Position numbers and translations under genes: made by a program. From a bacterium (lineage in GTDB: Bacteria > Chloroflexota > Dormibacteria > UBA8260 > Bog-877), in contig JAKAWF010000183.1 of the NCBI GenBank assembly GCA_021817025.1, forward strand, positions 1 through 6,852: a DNA stretch of 6,852 bases, read 5' to 3'. Within the stretch, counting starts at the first letter, position 1. The number at the start of each line of letters is the position of its first letter. The notes beneath the pieces are model-generated. The model was not told the DNA's origin. It was given only the letters and a program-made list of their open reading frames with translations, and did no database searches. Of the stretch, positions 5,828 through 6,852 are shown in pieces.

Positions 5828-6585
5828 GATGCGCCGTTCACATCCAGGATCGCCCCGCTGGAGAACCGAGCTTCGGGGGAGGCCAGGTAGAAGATGGCGG
5901 CCGCCACCTCCTCAGGAGTGGCCACCCGGCCGAAGGGGCTCTGGCGCTGGATCTCCTCACCTCGGGGACGCTTCAGCTCCTGGTTGTACATGTCGGTGGC
6001 GACCCAACCGGGCGCCACGGTGGCGATGCTGATCCCGTGGGGAGCCAGGGCCACCGCCAGCGATTGACCCAGGGCGTTGAGGCCCGCCTTGCTGGCGCCG
6101 TACCCAGGCTGACCTGGTTCACCACGGAAGGCACCCCGAGAGGAGACGTTGACGATCGCCCCTCCCCTTCCCATCATCTTCCGCGCCGCGAAGTACATGA
6201 GGTAGGCGGGGGCCAGCAGGTTCACCGCCAGCGTTCTCTCCAGCGCTTGTCGCCAGGGATCGAAATCCATCTCCAGGAGGTCATGGGGCAGGCTGACCCC
6301 CGCGTTGTTGACCAGGACGTCAAGCCCCCCGAGAAGCGCGTCGGCCTCCTCGACCACCCGCTCCGCCACCTGCGGATCGGAGAGGTCCCCGGAGACCACA
6401 CCATGCCCCTCCCCGACGAGTTCGCCGAGGAGCTCTTGGGCTAGGTGGGGCGAGTCGCGGTGGTGGATCGCTACCCGATCCCCGGCCGACGCGAAGGCCA
6501 GGGCCGCAGCCCTGCCGATGCCGCGGGAAGCCCCCGTGACCAGAACCGCACGCCCCGGGCTCACCGGATCTTCAGGCTTCGGCAA
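5812..6585 (-). CDS. Short-chain dehydrogenase/reductase (classical SDR)
   Basis: NAD(P)(H)-dependent oxidoreductase with a single Rossmann fold, likely cytosolic; substrate unknown. The 257 residues show TGASRGIG (17-24) for cofactor binding, NNAG (93-96) and the full catalytic tetrad Asn122, Ser149, Tyr162 and Lys166 (YGASK, with the usual 13-residue Ser-Tyr spacing), then APGWVATDM (191-199). The C-terminus GAILDVNGASYLRT is typical of FabG-like SDRs. Arg43 after the second beta strand (HHRD) hints at NADPH preference. The TTG at 6585 gives the longest frame but has no clear Shine-Dalgarno. A GTG at 6564 (MSPGRAVLVTG) is an equally plausible start. The gene overlaps lysC tail-to-tail by 16 bp and lies 54 nt after the NiCoT gene. 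FabG-like annotation would be tempting, but there is no fatty-acid synthesis context. Confidence 0.9.
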   Translation of the reverse strand: MPKPEDPVSPGRAVLVTGASRGIGRAAALAFASAGDRVAIHHRDSPHLAQELLGELVGEGHGVVSGDLSDPQVAERVVEEADALLGGLDVLVNNAGVSLPHDLLEMDFDPWRQALERTLAVNLLAPAYLMYFAARKMMGRGGAIVNVSSRGAFRGEPGQPGYGASKAGLNALGQSLAVALAPHGISIATVAPGWVATDMYNQELKRPRGEEIQRQSPFGRVATPEEVAAAIFYLASPEARFSSGAILDVNGASYLRT

Positions 6586-6605
6586 GGACAGGCCGCATCC
6601 GACCG

Positions 6606-6611
6606 AGTTTA
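6606..6611 (-). promoter_or_regulatory. Weak candidate -10 for the SDR gene
   Basis: TAAACT on the minus strand in the 54-nt gap between the NiCoT and SDR genes, 20 nt before the TTG start. No -35 was recognised, so the SDR gene may instead be cotranscribed with the permease gene. Confidence 0.25.
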
Positions 6612-6639
6612 CCGGAGCGGCGGTCCTCCCAGGCCCGGG

Positions 6640-6852
6640 TCAGCTGCGCCCCGCCCGGGCTCTGGCCTCCGCCGCGGCGCGCTCCCATCGCTCCTCCACA
6701 TTGCCGTACCGCCAGATGAGCAGCGCGGCGGCCCAGGTGAGGATGAAGAGGCCCACGATCACAAAACCGGCAGTGTTGATCGAGAAGCCCGCGGCAAAGT
6801 TCCAGACTCCGCCGTGGAGGTGGAGCTCAGACTGCAGCACCTGGATGAGCTC
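6640..6852 (-). CDS. NiCoT nickel/cobalt permease (HoxN/HupN/NixA family), C-terminal end
   Basis: Only the last 70 residues are in the window; the start lies beyond the right edge. They read ELIQVLQSELHLHGG, then a transmembrane helix within INTAGFVIVGLFILTWAAALLIW, followed by RYGNVEERW and a charged, Ala/Arg-rich tail ending RAGRS. The helix with N-T-x-G-F-V-I-V-G-x-F-x-x-T-W and the following x-x-E-x-R/K-W is the usual last segment of NiCoT permeases, which import Ni2+ or Co2+ across the cytoplasmic membrane. The metal cannot be decided, because the HX4DH signature lies in the missing N-terminal part. The call rests on this C-terminal match alone. Confidence 0.75.
   Translation of the reverse strand, partial: ELIQVLQSELHLHGGVWNFAAGFSINTAGFVIVGLFILTWAAALLIWRYGNVEERWERAAAEARARAGRS

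Overview
The window is a stretch of high-GC bacterial chromosome (strong G/C bias in third codon positions, GTG and TTG starts, short intergenic gaps). It holds six recognisable protein genes, two of them cut by the window edges. The organism cannot be named from this sequence. The archaeal/fungal-type aspartate-semialdehyde dehydrogenase, the four-cysteine threonine synthase and the Ser-His signal peptidase would fit a high-GC lineage near Chloroflexota/Dormibacterota, or a deep actinobacterial lineage. This placement is a low-confidence inference.

Left part (1-1800, minus strand). This is a two-gene unit for an alternative export route. A protein of about 302 residues with a SipW/TasA-type signal sequence (554-1462) overlaps by 4 bp a SipW-like, ER/archaeal-type signal peptidase I with a Ser-His active site (runs off the left edge, start at 557). 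The peptidase probably processes its neighbour. About 340 bp without a confident gene lies between this unit and asd. It carries a stem-loop after asd, a candidate -10 element and an unexplained leader of about 240 nt.

Middle part (1801-5827). This is an aspartate-family amino acid cluster. asd (minus strand) diverges from thrC-lysC (plus strand, 3 nt apart). Together they encode aspartate kinase, aspartate-semialdehyde dehydrogenase and threonine synthase, i.e. steps 1, 2 and 5 of the aspartate-to-threonine pathway. Homoserine dehydrogenase and homoserine kinase are not in the window. The 313-bp divergent region between asd and thrC is the most structured non-coding part. It has an AT-rich heptamer readable as a -10 hexamer on both strands, inside a 28-bp dyad that puts a mirrored GTGACC at the head of each transcript. 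It also has a 44-codon leader ORF, an exact 18-bp palindrome over that ORF's stop codon, two further hairpins before the thrC Shine-Dalgarno, and a hairpin over the asd Shine-Dalgarno.

Right part (5812-6852, minus strand). A short-chain dehydrogenase/reductase overlaps the 3' end of lysC tail-to-tail by 16 bp. Upstream of it is the C-terminal end of a NiCoT (HoxN/NixA) nickel/cobalt permease that enters from the right edge. No rRNA, tRNA, CRISPR array or mobile element was seen.
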